Position numbers and translations under genes: made by a program | Shown here: positions 41,346-50,081 of the stretch, piece by piece | How the letters are laid out: every line of letters begins with the position of its first letter | Position numbering within the stretch: position 1 is the first letter of the stretch | Notes under the pieces: model-generated | Databases searched by the model: none | Told to the model about the DNA's origin: nothing | The model's input: only the letters and a program-made list of their open reading frames with translations | Assembly (NCBI GenBank): GCA_934504345.1 | Contig: CAKSVR010000003.1 | Location: forward strand, 39,119 to 103,118 | Length of the DNA: 64,000 nucleotides | Direction of reading: 5' to 3' | Source of the DNA: an uncultured Agathobaculum sp. | Lineage (GTDB): Bacteria > Bacillota > Clostridia > Oscillospirales > Butyricicoccaceae

Positions 41346-43004
41346 ATGAAAGAAAAACTGAAGATCATACCGCTCGGCGGCCTGAACGAGATCGGCAAGA
41401 ACATGACGGTGATCGAGTACGGCAGCGACATCGTAGTCATCGACTGCGGCGTTGCGTTCCCGGACGACGATATGCTGGGTGTCGATCTGGTCATTCCGGA
41501 TACGACCTACCTCAAGCGCAACCTGAACAAACTGCGCGGCTACGTCATCACGCACGGCCATGAGGACCACATCGGTGCTATCCCGTATGTTCTGCGCGAG
41601 TGCAACGCGCCGATCTACGCCACGCGCCTGACCTGCGGCATCATCGAAACCAAGCTCTCCGAGCACAAGATGCCCCAGAAGGTCAAGCTCAACCACGTTC
41701 GCGCCGGTGATACCATCAAGCTCGGCTGCTTCAAGATCGAGTTCATCCACACGAACCATTCCATCGCGGATTCGGTCGCGCTGGCTATCACCACGCCGCT
41801 GGGCACCATTCTGCACACGGGCGACTTTAAGATCGACCTGACGCCGGTTTCCGGTGAGATGATCGACCTTGTCCGCATCGGTGAGCTGGGCAAAAAGGGC
41901 CTGCTGGCGCTGATGAGCGACTCGACCAACGTTGAGCGTCCGGGCTACACGCCGAGCGAGAAGATCGTCGGCAAGTCGCTGGAGAAGTTCATCATGGAGA
42001 GCGATCAGCGTATCATCATCGCAACGTTCGCCTCCAACGTGTCGCGTTTGCAGCAGATCCTCGACATTGCCGCCAAGGCGGGCCGCAAGGTCGCGGTCTG
42101 CGGCCGCAGCATGGAGAAGATCTCCAAGGTTTCGATGGAGCTGGGCTATCTCAAGGATTCCGGCAAGACGATGATCGACATTTCCGAGATCAAGCGTTAC
42201 GCGCGCAGCCAGCTCATCATCGTGTCCACCGGCTCTCAGGGTGAGACCATGTCCGCGCTGTACCGTATGGCGTACGGCAGCCACAAGCAGGTGGAGGTCA
42301 ACTCCGGCGACCGTATCCTGATCGCAGCGTCCGCTATCCCGGGCAACGAGAAGTCGATCAACAACATGGTCAACGAGCTGTACAAGCAGGGCGCGGAGGT
42401 CATCTACGACCGTTCGGCGGCCATCCATGTTTCCGGCCACGCCTGTCAGGAGGACCTCAAGCTCATGCTGGGTCTGTGCAAGCCGAAGTATTTCATTCCC
42501 GTACACGGCGAGTATCGTATGCTGGTGCAGCACGCGCGTCTGGCGCAGGAGATGGGTGTAAACCCGAAGAACGTGCTCATCACCGAGATCGGCCGTCCGG
42601 TCGAGATCGGCGAGAATTCCGCCCGTCTGGGCAATCCGGTGCCGTCCGGCCGTCTGCTGGTAGACGGACTGGGCATCGGTGATGTCGGCACCGCCGTTCT
42701 GCGCGACCGCAAGCATCTGTCTGAGGACGGCCTGCTGGTCGTTGTCGTAACCGTCGATGCGACCACCGGCGTTGTCATCGCGGGCCCGGACATCGTATCC
42801 CGCGGCTTCGTTTACGTCAAGGAGGCCGAGGCGCTGATGGAGGAGCTGCGTACCATTTCGCAGATGGCGCTCGACCGCTGCTCGATCGAGAACCGCCGCG
42901 ACTGGAACAGCCTGAAATCCGCTATCAAGGGCGATGTCAGCGACTATCTGTTCAAAAAGACCAAGCGCAGCCCGATGGTGCTGCCGATCATCATGGAAAT
43001 TTAA
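41346..43004 (+). CDS. rnj: Ribonuclease J
   Basis: A 552-residue metallo-beta-lactamase/beta-CASP ribonuclease, the main 5'-to-3' exonuclease and endonuclease for mRNA decay and rRNA maturation in Firmicutes. The zinc motif is THGHEDHIGA (H70, H72, D74, H75). Other ligand motifs are HTGDFKID and the beta-CASP segment STGSQGE, plus VHVSGH-type IHVSGHAC. A C-terminal domain completes the normal length. A GGAAAGTG sits rather far (about 15 bases) from the ATG, so translation may be weak or regulated. Only one RNase J gene is seen in the window. Confidence 0.96.
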   Translation: MKEKLKIIPLGGLNEIGKNMTVIEYGSDIVVIDCGVAFPDDDMLGVDLVIPDTTYLKRNLNKLRGYVITHGHEDHIGAIPYVLRECNAPIYATRLTCGIIETKLSEHKMPQKVKLNHVRAGDTIKLGCFKIEFIHTNHSIADSVALAITTPLGTILHTGDFKIDLTPVSGEMIDLVRIGELGKKGLLALMSDSTNVERPGYTPSEKIVGKSLEKFIMESDQRIIIATFASNVSRLQQILDIAAKAGRKVAVCGRSMEKISKVSMELGYLKDSGKTMIDISEIKRYARSQLIIVSTGSQGETMSALYRMAYGSHKQVEVNSGDRILIAASAIPGNEKSINNMVNELYKQGAEVIYDRSAAIHVSGHACQEDLKLMLGLCKPKYFIPVHGEYRMLVQHARLAQEMGVNPKNVLITEIGRPVEIGENSARLGNPVPSGRLLVDGLGIGDVGTAVLRDRKHLSEDGLLVVVVTVDATTGVVIAGPDIVSRGFVYVKEAEALMEELRTISQMALDRCSIENRRDWNSLKSAIKGDVSDYLFKKTKRSPMVLPIIMEI

Positions 43005-43013
43005 CGGCATAAG

Positions 43014-43045
43014 AAAAGACACCGAATTTTTTCGGTGTCTTTTTT
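43014..43045 (+). terminator. Terminator of rnj
   Basis: AAAAGACACCGAA pairs with TTCGGTGTCTTTT, then more T's. Confidence 0.92.
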
Positions 43046-43063
43046 CATATGCGCCTTTTATCA

Positions 43064-43145
43064 GAGTGGAGAGTTGAGAGTGGAGAGAACGTGATGATTT
43101 GCCACTGGCAGTTCCTCTCCACTCTTCACTCTCCAATCTCCACTC
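43064..43145. repeat. GAGTGGAGA inverted-array repeat, copy 3
   Basis: Left arm GAGTGGAGAGTTGAGAG... (43064-43087) and right arm of CTCTCCACT units (43114-43145) around ~27 bases. The same layout and nearly the same right arm as at 6741. It lies between the 3' ends of rnj and the next gene. Confidence 0.75.
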
Positions 43146-43151
43146 TATACA

Positions 43152-43688
43152 TCAGCCTTTGTACATACCGATCTTGCACAGCTCTTTGATCATGTCCGGC
43201 ACGGTCTGTCCGGCGATTTCGAGGCGCTCGGCGGCGCCGGGATTCTCCTCGGAGAACGTATCCCATGCGGTGACAAGATGACCGGTCGGCTCGAGGCCAT
43301 ACTTCTTCAGCAGCGGCACGAAACGCTTGGCGGTTTCGCTGTAAATGGACAGCACCTTGTATTTCTGTACGAAAAGCTCCTCCTCGGTGGTGAGCGAGCC
43401 GATGGCGAATGCGGAAAGGCCGTCCTGATACAGCAGTTCGCCGTAGCCGTCGAGGATCATGGTGAGCTGCTTTTTCGTCATGCCGTCGAGGTACCAGACT
43501 TCGTCGCTCTCGGCATCCGGATGGATGGCGAGGAACAGCGGCTCGTCCAGCTCGGCGTAGAACGAATGGACAAAGTCGGCCAGCTTGTCAAAGCTGAGAT
43601 TTGCGGTGATGGAATTGCCGTCGAGCTCATACTGCTCGGCCAGCTTTTCGGGGAACGGGATAGTCACGCCTGCGGCGGTCTGAAACAT
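43152..43688 (-). CDS. Conserved hypothetical protein
   Basis: A 178-residue soluble, acidic protein that I do not recognise (MFQTAAGVTIPFPEKLAEQY at the start). No membrane segment, signal peptide or catalytic motif is visible. AAGGAG lies 9 bases before the ATG, and codon use matches its neighbours, so it is a real gene. It lies downstream of birA on the same strand, with a TATAAT in the 48-base gap. It may have its own promoter or be co-transcribed. Confidence 0.7.
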   Translation of the reverse strand: MFQTAAGVTIPFPEKLAEQYELDGNSITANLSFDKLADFVHSFYAELDEPLFLAIHPDAESDEVWYLDGMTKKQLTMILDGYGELLYQDGLSAFAIGSLTTEEELFVQKYKVLSIYSETAKRFVPLLKKYGLEPTGHLVTAWDTFSEENPGAAERLEIAGQTVPDMIKELCKIGMYKG

Positions 43689-43736
43689 GGCAAAATACTC
43701 CTTATTATATAATGTATAGATTGTGCGGTGCTGCTG

Positions 43737-44726
43737 TTATAGCCGGATGCTGATCTCGCCGGAGGAAAGGGCGGTCACCTGTCCGTCGGCGGTACGCACC
43801 AGCAGATGCGCGTTCTCGTCCAGTCCGATGCACTGCGCCTCATAGCGGCCTGCCGGGCTGACAACGGTAACGGGTCTGTCGATGCAGCACAGGCGTTCGC
43901 GGTACTGCGCGAGCAGCTCGGACTCACGGCCCTGTTCGAGCAGCGTGTACACATCCTCGAAGTGGTTGAGGATGGCGGCGGCCAGTGCGGCGCGGCGCGG
44001 CGGCGCGCCGAAGTCGCTGAGCGCACCGGCGACAGCCTTGACCTCCTCGGGCCAGGCGGGATTGGGCCGCAGATTGATGCCGATGCCGACCACGAGCGAG
44101 CTGACCGTGCCGGATTCGCCCTCGATGGTCGCCTCGGTGAGGATGCCGCACAGCTTGCGGCCGTTCATCAGTACATCGTTCACCCACTTGATCTGCGGCG
44201 TGAAGCCGGCCGTCTGCTCGATGGCGCGCACGACCGCGATGGCGGCGGAGATGGTGACGAACGACAGGTGCGACAGCGGCAGCGTCGGGTGCAGCAGGAT
44301 GCTCATGTACACGCCGGTGTCCGCCGGGGAAACGAACGTGCGCCCGAGCCGTCCGCGGCCGCCGGTCTGCGCCTCCGCCAGCAGCGTGAAGCCGTGTTTC
44401 CGGCCGAGATACTGCTGCTTCATCGTCGTGTTGGACGAAACGAGCTCGGGCTCGACCAAAATCTCCCGCCCGATAGCTGCGGTATCGAGCAGCGCAGTGA
44501 TACCGGCGGCGGTCAGGCTGTCATCATCGGAGGCAAGGCGGTAGCCCTCGCCGGGTACGGCATCGATGGCAAGCCCGCTCTCACGCAGGGCGGCAATGGC
44601 CTTGTGCACCGCCGCGCGGGATACGCCCAGCTGCTCGGCCAGCATTCCGCCCGAAAGGCGCGTGCCGCGTGCCTGTTCGAGCGCCTGCAAAACGGCATCT
44701 TTTACGGTCAATTCGATCATCTCCAC
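43737..44726 (-). CDS. birA: Biotin-[acetyl-CoA-carboxylase] ligase / biotin repressor BirA
   Basis: A 329-residue two-function protein. The N-terminal winged helix-turn-helix (about 5-65; LSGGMLAEQLGVSRAAVHKAI) binds biotin-operon DNA. The central catalytic domain attaches biotin to carrier proteins, with SSNTTMKQ, the biotinyl-AMP loop GGRGRLGR (consensus GRGRRGR; one Arg is Leu here), KWVNDVLM and GIGINLR. A C-terminal SH3-like domain follows. The start reads GTG at 44726 or ATG at 44720; neither has a good ribosome binding site. It is divergent from the S4 protein gene, with a shared promoter region. Confidence 0.95.
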   Translation of the reverse strand: MEMIELTVKDAVLQALEQARGTRLSGGMLAEQLGVSRAAVHKAIAALRESGLAIDAVPGEGYRLASDDDSLTAAGITALLDTAAIGREILVEPELVSSNTTMKQQYLGRKHGFTLLAEAQTGGRGRLGRTFVSPADTGVYMSILLHPTLPLSHLSFVTISAAIAVVRAIEQTAGFTPQIKWVNDVLMNGRKLCGILTEATIEGESGTVSSLVVGIGINLRPNPAWPEEVKAVAGALSDFGAPPRRAALAAAILNHFEDVYTLLEQGRESELLAQYRERLCCIDRPVTVVSPAGRYEAQCIGLDENAHLLVRTADGQVTALSSGEISIRL

Positions 44727-44746
44727 AATAAAGGTTGCTGTTTTCT

Positions 44747-44776
44747 ATTGTAAACGAAAAAATAAGATAGTACAAT
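44747..44776. promoter_or_regulatory. Fully overlapping divergent promoters
   Basis: Rightward: TTGTAA, 17 bases, TACAAT. Leftward on the same DNA: TTGTAC, 17 bases, TACAAT. Each -10 box overlaps the other's -35 box because the ends are inverted copies (ATTGTA...TACAAT). The two polymerases would exclude each other. The palindromic ends could also be an operator. Confidence 0.65.
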
Positions 44777-44838
44777 ACCATAAGAGAAAACAATGGGCGG
44801 TACGGCGGAAAATCTGTGCCGCGATGGAGGAAAACGAC

Positions 44839-45636
44839 TTGAAAACAAGACAGGAGATACTCACCGCACTGGCGCATTCCGGCGACGACCGGCTGCTGCT
44901 GGCAGGACTGCTCGACAAGGAGCAGACCTGCGATGCGCGCGGCTATTTGACCCATACCAAGTTCCTTGACCTCAAGCAGCGGGCGCTGTGCGGCGATGCG
45001 GTGCGCCTTGCCGGTGCGGCCGGACACGCCTTGTTCTGGGGCGGCTACGAGGATGCGGAACGCGGTCTTTACCTGTTCTATCCGGATTATATGGATGCGG
45101 AAAGTGCAAGGCTGTCCGCGCCGCTGGCACTGCTGCGTGCACACAAGCGCAGGGAGGATACGCTCACGCACCGCGATTATCTCGGCTCGTTGATGGGACT
45201 TCAAATCGACCGCTCGGTGGTCGGTGACATCCTCGTCCACGAGGAGGGCGCGGACATTATCGTGCTCGAGGACATGGCGGAGTTCATCCTGATGCACTTT
45301 TCCAAGGCAGGTCGCAAGCAGCTTTCGCTCACCCGCGAGGAGCTGACCGACCTGCGGCACGCCGCAACGGAGGAAAAGCGCGGCACGGGCTCGGTGGCCT
45401 CGCCGCGGCTGGACAGTGTGGCCGCGATCATTTTTGGCCTGCCGCGCAAGGATGCACAGGCGCGCATCGAGAAAGGGCTGGTGTTCGTCAACAACGCGCC
45501 GTGCCTCAAGCCGGAACACCAGATAAACGAGGGCGACCGCCTGACCGTGCGCGGCGTGGGCCGTGCCCGCGTGGAGAGCTTCGGCGGCACGAGCAGAAAA
45601 GGAAGGTTGTTCCTGCAATATGTCCGAAATGCATGA
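44839..45636 (+). CDS. YlmH-like S4-domain RNA-binding protein
   Basis: A protein of about 265 residues like YlmH, found beside division genes in Gram-positives and recently linked to ribosome rescue. N-terminal part ends in YDFLTHRDYLG-type THRDYLGSLMGLQIDRSVVGDI. The C-terminal S4 domain is SPRLDSVAAIIFGLPRKDAQARIEKGLVFVN. I prefer TTG at 44839 as start because GGAGGA lies 7-8 bases upstream. The in-frame ATG at 44824 has that same GGAGG inside its own codons and no site before it. Unusually, no sepF/ylmG/divIVA neighbours are present. Confidence 0.85.
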   Translation: MKTRQEILTALAHSGDDRLLLAGLLDKEQTCDARGYLTHTKFLDLKQRALCGDAVRLAGAAGHALFWGGYEDAERGLYLFYPDYMDAESARLSAPLALLRAHKRREDTLTHRDYLGSLMGLQIDRSVVGDILVHEEGADIIVLEDMAEFILMHFSKAGRKQLSLTREELTDLRHAATEEKRGTGSVASPRLDSVAAIIFGLPRKDAQARIEKGLVFVNNAPCLKPEHQINEGDRLTVRGVGRARVESFGGTSRKGRLFLQYVRNA

Positions 45637-45667
45637 AGAACGGTCAAAATTGTCTATTGAATGTCGG

Positions 45668-45696
45668 TTGTCAAGGCTGTTCGTGTATGTTATACT
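45668..45696 (+). promoter_or_regulatory. Promoter upstream of MITE copy B and the SLH gene
   Basis: TTGTCA, a 17-base spacer and TATACT. The start site falls at or just inside the left end of the repeat element. Confidence 0.75.
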
Positions 45697-45698
45697 TA

Positions 45699-45859
45699 AA
45701 GCAATATCAAACAATTAAAGCTGCGGCGCTTTACGGAAATTTTGTGTCCTGATGTTGTTGCGATTTTTTGCAATACATTTGTATTGCTGCAAAACCGCGC
45801 CTAATCAGTACGCAAAATTTATTCGTAAATCGCTCTTGTTCAATTATTTGATATTGCTT
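45699..45859 (+). repeat. MITE-like TIR element, copy B
   Basis: About 161 bases, a shorter member of the family at 14030 and 53618. Interior matches include GCTTTRCGGAAATTTKGTGYCCTGA and TCAGTACGCAAAATTTA (each in pieces). The terminal repeats differ from the other copies but match each other: AAGCAATATCAAACAATT on the left, its near-complement AATTATTTGATATTGCTT on the right. The inner palindrome (GCAATACA/TGTATTGC) has also changed on both sides together. It forms most of the 5' leader of the SLH gene. Confidence 0.72.
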
Positions 45860-45883
45860 GAGCTCATACAAGGAGTGTATCTT

Positions 45884-47962
45884 ATGAAAAAACGCTTGCT
45901 ATCTGCTATCCTGTGCGCGGCCATGCTGGCCTCGATGATCCCGGCGGCGTTCGCCTCGGACATCGACGGGCACTGGAGCAAAACCTATATCGAATATCTG
46001 GACAAGGAGAACGTCATCAATCCGAGTGCGACTACGGGCAAATACGAGCCGGAGCGCAGCGTTACCCGTGCAGAGTTCATGCGTTACATCAACCGCGCGT
46101 TCCACTTCACCGAAATGGCGAACATCTCCTACACCGATGTGCAGTCCAACTCGTGGTACTATGATACGGTACGCATCGCGGAGCGCTACGGCTACATCAA
46201 CGGCACGGGCAATGGCAAGATGAACCCGGAGGGCTATGTCACCCGTGAGCAGGCGGCGACCATCCTCGGCCGGCTGTACAAGGTGAACCCGGGCACGATC
46301 ACGCCGGCGAGCCTGACCTTCACCGATAAGAATGCGGTGGCGGCATGGTCAGCGGGCTATGTCAAGGCTGCGGTGGACAAGGGCATCATCACCGGCTACA
46401 CGGACGGCAGCTTCAAGCCGCAGCGCGTGATCAATCGCGGCGAGCTGGCGAAGATCCTGTATTTTTACCTCGGAACGTCGCTGTCCACGGCGGGCAAGGC
46501 GTACAACATTGCGGATATGAAGACCGATACCGCAAATGTGACCATTTCGGAGAGCTGCACGCTGTCCGATGCGACCATCACCGGTGACCTGTATCTGACC
46601 GAGGGCCTCGGCTCGGGCGCGGTGACACTGATGAATGTATACGTTCGCGGCACGATCATCGTTGCGGGCGGCACGGTAACAATGACGAATACCAGAAGCG
46701 ACCACATCGTTGTGTCGTCACCGATGGGGCGCCTGCTGCAGGTTACTGCGGCGGGCGCTGCTCGTTTTGACAGCACGGAAGTCCGCAGTACGGCGGTGCT
46801 GTACGAAAAGAGCCTGACAACGGCCGGATATGACGGCTTCTCGAATGTCGCCACCAACGGCGGCAGCAAGGTGTCGCTGACGCTGGATGCCGACATCAGC
46901 GACCTGACGGTGGACACCGAATCCACCATCACCACCACCGCGAACGCGACCATTTACCGGCTGGAGGCGAATAAGCCCGCTTCGGTAACGGGCTACGGCT
47001 CGGTCTATCAGGCGGACATCAAGAGCAGCGGCGTGAGTTTTGCCAGCAGCGTTGATGTGACAGGCTATACGATGGCGAACGGCGTGAGCGCAACGCTCGG
47101 CGGACAGACGGTTTCCGGCACTGTGGCGGCAGGTGTCGCGCCGGAGAGCATCAAGGTGGATTTACAGGACACCGCCGCGCTCGGCAAGAGCGTTGCCGTC
47201 ACCGTGCCGAACAAGGCCAAGGTGGAGAGCATCACCAATAACGGTACGGTGCTGACAGCGGGCACGGATTACGCGCAGACCGCGACCGGCGCGGAGATTT
47301 ACGCCGCGTATCTCACCAGACTGGCGCGCGGCAGCTATAAGCTGAACCTCAAGCTGTCGGACGGCAAAACGGCCGTCATTGCCGTCACCGTTGCAGATGC
47401 TTCGGTGAGCGAAAACGTGCAGAGCGCCAGCTTTGACCGCTACTACAAGTCCGAGGATTTCGCGGATGTGAAAATGAAGCTGTCCGGCGCCAATGTTGCG
47501 GACGATGTGCGCGATGTAGTGCTCGGCCTGACGAGCATCGACTACACGTTCGATGCAGCGACACGCTCGGTCATCCTGCCGCGCGGTACGCTGACCGGAC
47601 TGCGGGCGGGCAGCTACACCGTCACCGCCGAGCTGAAAAACGGCAAGAGCGAGTCGCTCACGCTGACAGTCAGCGACAGCACGCCGTCGAGCGTGGATTT
47701 CTTCGCAGCGGAGTACAACACGTTTACACCGAGTGAGCCTAAGTTCACGCTGCCGCTGACACGCACGAGTGTCAAGAGTGTGACGGTAAACGGCGATACG
47801 CTCACGGCGGGCAAGGATTACACGACCGGAAAGGAAACGCTGACTCTGAAAAAGGCAGCGCTCGAGAAATACCGCAAGGATGGTTCTCTCGTGGAGTACA
47901 CCGTCACGCTGAACGACGATGAGGTGTATCTCCTTATTATCGATTACGTCAAGCGGGCGTAA
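45884..47962 (+). CDS. Large S-layer-homology surface protein
   Basis: A 692-residue exported protein. A signal peptide (about 1-24, MKKRLLSAILCAAMLASMIP) is followed by three SLH repeats (about 25-205) with VTRAEFMRYINRAF, VTREQAATILGRLY and INRGELAKILYFYL, which hold it to the cell wall. The rest is Thr/Ser/Val-rich beta sequence with two or three X2/immunoglobulin-like repeats (for example VTVNGDTLTAGKDYTTG and ESITNNGTVLTAGTDYAQT). No catalytic domain is seen, so a structural or S-layer role is likely. AAGGAG lies 9 bases before the ATG. Its leader contains MITE copy B. Confidence 0.88.
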   Translation: MKKRLLSAILCAAMLASMIPAAFASDIDGHWSKTYIEYLDKENVINPSATTGKYEPERSVTRAEFMRYINRAFHFTEMANISYTDVQSNSWYYDTVRIAERYGYINGTGNGKMNPEGYVTREQAATILGRLYKVNPGTITPASLTFTDKNAVAAWSAGYVKAAVDKGIITGYTDGSFKPQRVINRGELAKILYFYLGTSLSTAGKAYNIADMKTDTANVTISESCTLSDATITGDLYLTEGLGSGAVTLMNVYVRGTIIVAGGTVTMTNTRSDHIVVSSPMGRLLQVTAAGAARFDSTEVRSTAVLYEKSLTTAGYDGFSNVATNGGSKVSLTLDADISDLTVDTESTITTTANATIYRLEANKPASVTGYGSVYQADIKSSGVSFASSVDVTGYTMANGVSATLGGQTVSGTVAAGVAPESIKVDLQDTAALGKSVAVTVPNKAKVESITNNGTVLTAGTDYAQTATGAEIYAAYLTRLARGSYKLNLKLSDGKTAVIAVTVADASVSENVQSASFDRYYKSEDFADVKMKLSGANVADDVRDVVLGLTSIDYTFDAATRSVILPRGTLTGLRAGSYTVTAELKNGKSESLTLTVSDSTPSSVDFFAAEYNTFTPSEPKFTLPLTRTSVKSVTVNGDTLTAGKDYTTGKETLTLKKAALEKYRKDGSLVEYTVTLNDDEVYLLIIDYVKRA

Positions 47963-47971
47963 CGGCATAAG

Positions 47972-48007
47972 AAAAGGACTTGAAGCGCTGCTTCAAGTCC
48001 TTTTTTG
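47972..48007. terminator. Bidirectional terminator
   Basis: AAAAGGACTTGAAGC pairs perfectly with GCTTCAAGTCCTTTT around GCT. It separates the convergent SLH and GH13 genes. Confidence 0.92.
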
Positions 48008-48012
48008 CTGTT

Positions 48013-49323
48013 TTATCGTTCGCACTTCCAGAAATACGCCGAATAGGGAGGCAGCTCGCTGCCGCCGCCGAAGTCGTGCGCTTCGCCGGTGATGAGATCG
48101 ACCGCGCGGCCGCACCGCGCATCAAAATGTGCATGATAGGGATTCTCGTCGATGTTGACCGCCACGAGTACCCGTTCGCCGTCTGCCTCGCGCTCCCAGA
48201 TGCACTGCTTGTTGGTGAGCACGAGCTGCCGGAAGCCGCCGAAGCAAAGGGCGCGGCTCTCGCGGTGCGCCTTGGCCAGCGCGGTGATCCATTCGGTGAG
48301 GTTGTTCTCGAGCGGCTGCTCGAACGAGGGACGGAGCGCATCATCGCCGTCCTGCTTTTTGCCCTCCGCACCCCATTCACTGCCGTAGTAGATGCACGGG
48401 ATGCCCGGCATACCGAACAGCAGCGCGTAAATGAGCGGCAGGTGCGCCGGATTTTGCAGGATGGAGGCCACGCGGGTCACATCGTGGTTATCCACGAACG
48501 AAAGCAGGTGCTTTCCCTTGTACAGAGTCCAGTTCTCCGGGCCGAACTGCCGCAGCAGCGAATGCGTGATTTCGAACAGATTGCAGCTGTTCATCGAGGA
48601 ATACAGGCCCTTGTAGCACTCATAGTTGGTGCAGGAGTGCAGCATCCCGTCACCGACGAACTGGTTGTAGTCGCCGTGGAGCAGCTCACCGACAAGGAAG
48701 AAGTCGGGCGCGAGCGAGTCGCAGAAGCCGCGCAGAGCGCGGATGAAATCCTTGTCGAGGCAGTAAGCGACATCCAGCCGCAGGCCGTCGATGCCGAATT
48801 CGTCCTTCCACTGGCGGATGCAGTCGAAGATATGGCGCTGCACATCCGGATGGCGCAGATTGAGCTTGACGAGCTCGTAATGGCCCTCCCAGCCCTCGTA
48901 CCAGAAGCCGTCGTTGTAATTGGAGTTGCCGTCAAAAGAGATGTGGAACCAGTCCTTGTAGGGCGAATCCCATTTTTTCTCCTGCACATCCCGGAATGCC
49001 CAGAAGCCGCGGCCGACATGGTTGAACACGCCGTCCAGCACCACGCGGATACCGTGCTCATGCAGCGTTTTGCACACGGCGGCGAAATCCTCGTTTGTGC
49101 CGAGGCGACAGTCCACGCGGCGGAAATCGCGGGTGTCATAGCCGTGGCTGTCGGATTCAAAAACAGGGGAGAAGTACACGGCATTACAGCCGAGCGATGC
49201 GATATGCTCCGCCCAGTCGGCCGCCTTGCGGATGCGCGGCACGGTCACGCCGTCATTCACGCGCGGTGCGCCGCAGAAGCCGATGGGATAGATCTGATAG
49301 AATACACTTTCATAAGCCCACAT
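48013..49323 (-). CDS. GH13 alpha-amylase-family glycoside hydrolase
   Basis: A 436-residue protein with the alpha-amylase barrel: VVLDGVFNHVG (region I), DGLRLDVAY (region II, nucleophile Asp), FLVGELLHGDY (region III, acid/base Glu) and SFVDNHDVTR (region IV, Asp). No signal peptide, so it acts in the cytoplasm on maltodextrins, alongside MalQ. The closest types are neopullulanase or maltodextrin glucosidase; exact specificity is not readable. The ATG at 49323 has AAGGAG about 9 bases upstream; the frame continues into AT-rich DNA before it that is the promoter. Confidence 0.93.
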   Translation of the reverse strand: MWAYESVFYQIYPIGFCGAPRVNDGVTVPRIRKAADWAEHIASLGCNAVYFSPVFESDSHGYDTRDFRRVDCRLGTNEDFAAVCKTLHEHGIRVVLDGVFNHVGRGFWAFRDVQEKKWDSPYKDWFHISFDGNSNYNDGFWYEGWEGHYELVKLNLRHPDVQRHIFDCIRQWKDEFGIDGLRLDVAYCLDKDFIRALRGFCDSLAPDFFLVGELLHGDYNQFVGDGMLHSCTNYECYKGLYSSMNSCNLFEITHSLLRQFGPENWTLYKGKHLLSFVDNHDVTRVASILQNPAHLPLIYALLFGMPGIPCIYYGSEWGAEGKKQDGDDALRPSFEQPLENNLTEWITALAKAHRESRALCFGGFRQLVLTNKQCIWEREADGERVLVAVNIDENPYHAHFDARCGRAVDLITGEAHDFGGGSELPPYSAYFWKCER

Positions 49324-49356
49324 AGATGATTCTCCTTTACAGCGGGTGATATTCTT

Positions 49357-49385
49357 AGTATAATAAAAATATACAAGAAAAGCAA
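49357..49385 (-). promoter_or_regulatory. Promoter of the GH13 gene
   Basis: On the minus strand TTGCTT, a 17-base spacer and TATACT. Confidence 0.65.
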
Positions 49386-49465
49386 GCAAAAACTGATAAG
49401 AATTATGCAGAATGGTCAAATGGCATTGAACGGTGAAAAGTATCGCGGTAAGCTGGAAAAAATAC

Positions 49466-49494
49466 TTGCAATCCCGTGTCCTGTGTGCTATTAT
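49466..49494 (+). promoter_or_regulatory. Promoter of rplS
   Basis: TTGCAA, a 17-base spacer and TATTAT, giving a leader of about 80 bases. Confidence 0.7.
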
Positions 49495-49584
49495 ATTTCA
49501 GTAACAATGAACACGGGCATTCCTCTGCTCATTTATGGGTTTGCGATGCGGCAAGAATGTCTAAGACGAAAGGAAGACTAAAAA

Positions 49585-49926
49585 ATGGATCTCGTTAAAG
49601 TCCTGTCCGAGCAGCAGCTCAAGAGCGATCTGCCCACTCTGAAGATCGGCGACACCGTTAAGGTTCACGCAAAGATCAAGGAGGGCAACCGCGAGCGTAT
49701 TCAGGTATTCGAAGGCATCATCATTGCTAAGAAGCACGCTGGTGTTAACCAGACTGTTACCGTTCGCCGCATTTCCTACGGCGTAGGCGTAGAGAAGACC
49801 TTCCCGGTACATTCCCCGAACGTTGCTAAGTTCGAGGTTGTCCGCAACGGTAAGGTTCGCCGCGCTAAGCTGTACTACCTGCGCGGCCGCGTAGGCAAGG
49901 CTGCCAAGATCGCAGAGAAGATCTGA
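49585..49926 (+). CDS. rplS: 50S ribosomal protein L19
   Basis: A 113-residue protein of normal length located at the 30S-50S interface. Family motifs are [23 protein letters not shown] and [20 protein letters not shown] precedes the ATG. It heads the Firmicutes rplS-lepB-rbgA-rnhB cluster, though a terminator separates it from lepB. Confidence 0.98.
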   Translation: MDLVKVLSEQQLKSDLPTLKIGDTVKVHAKIKEGNRERIQVFEGIIIAKKHAGVNQTVTVRRISYGVGVEKTFPVHSPNVAKFEVVRNGKVRRAKLYYLRGRVGKAAKIAEKI

Positions 49927-49943
49927 TTCTCAACCGAACACAG

Positions 49944-49974
49944 AAACGGGGAGTAGTGATACTCTCCGTTTTTT
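49944..49974 (+). terminator. Terminator of rplS
   Basis: AAACGGGGAGTA pairs with TACTCTCCGTT around GTGA (one G-T), followed by TTTT. Confidence 0.85.
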
Positions 49975-50081
49975 GTATTCTCCTGTGGATACAGGTTTTG
50001 GTTTTTCTTGCGTATACAGCCCGCAGCCGCTATAATATATAGTGTATGCTTATATGCTATCTTTGGATGGAGGAAATCATA

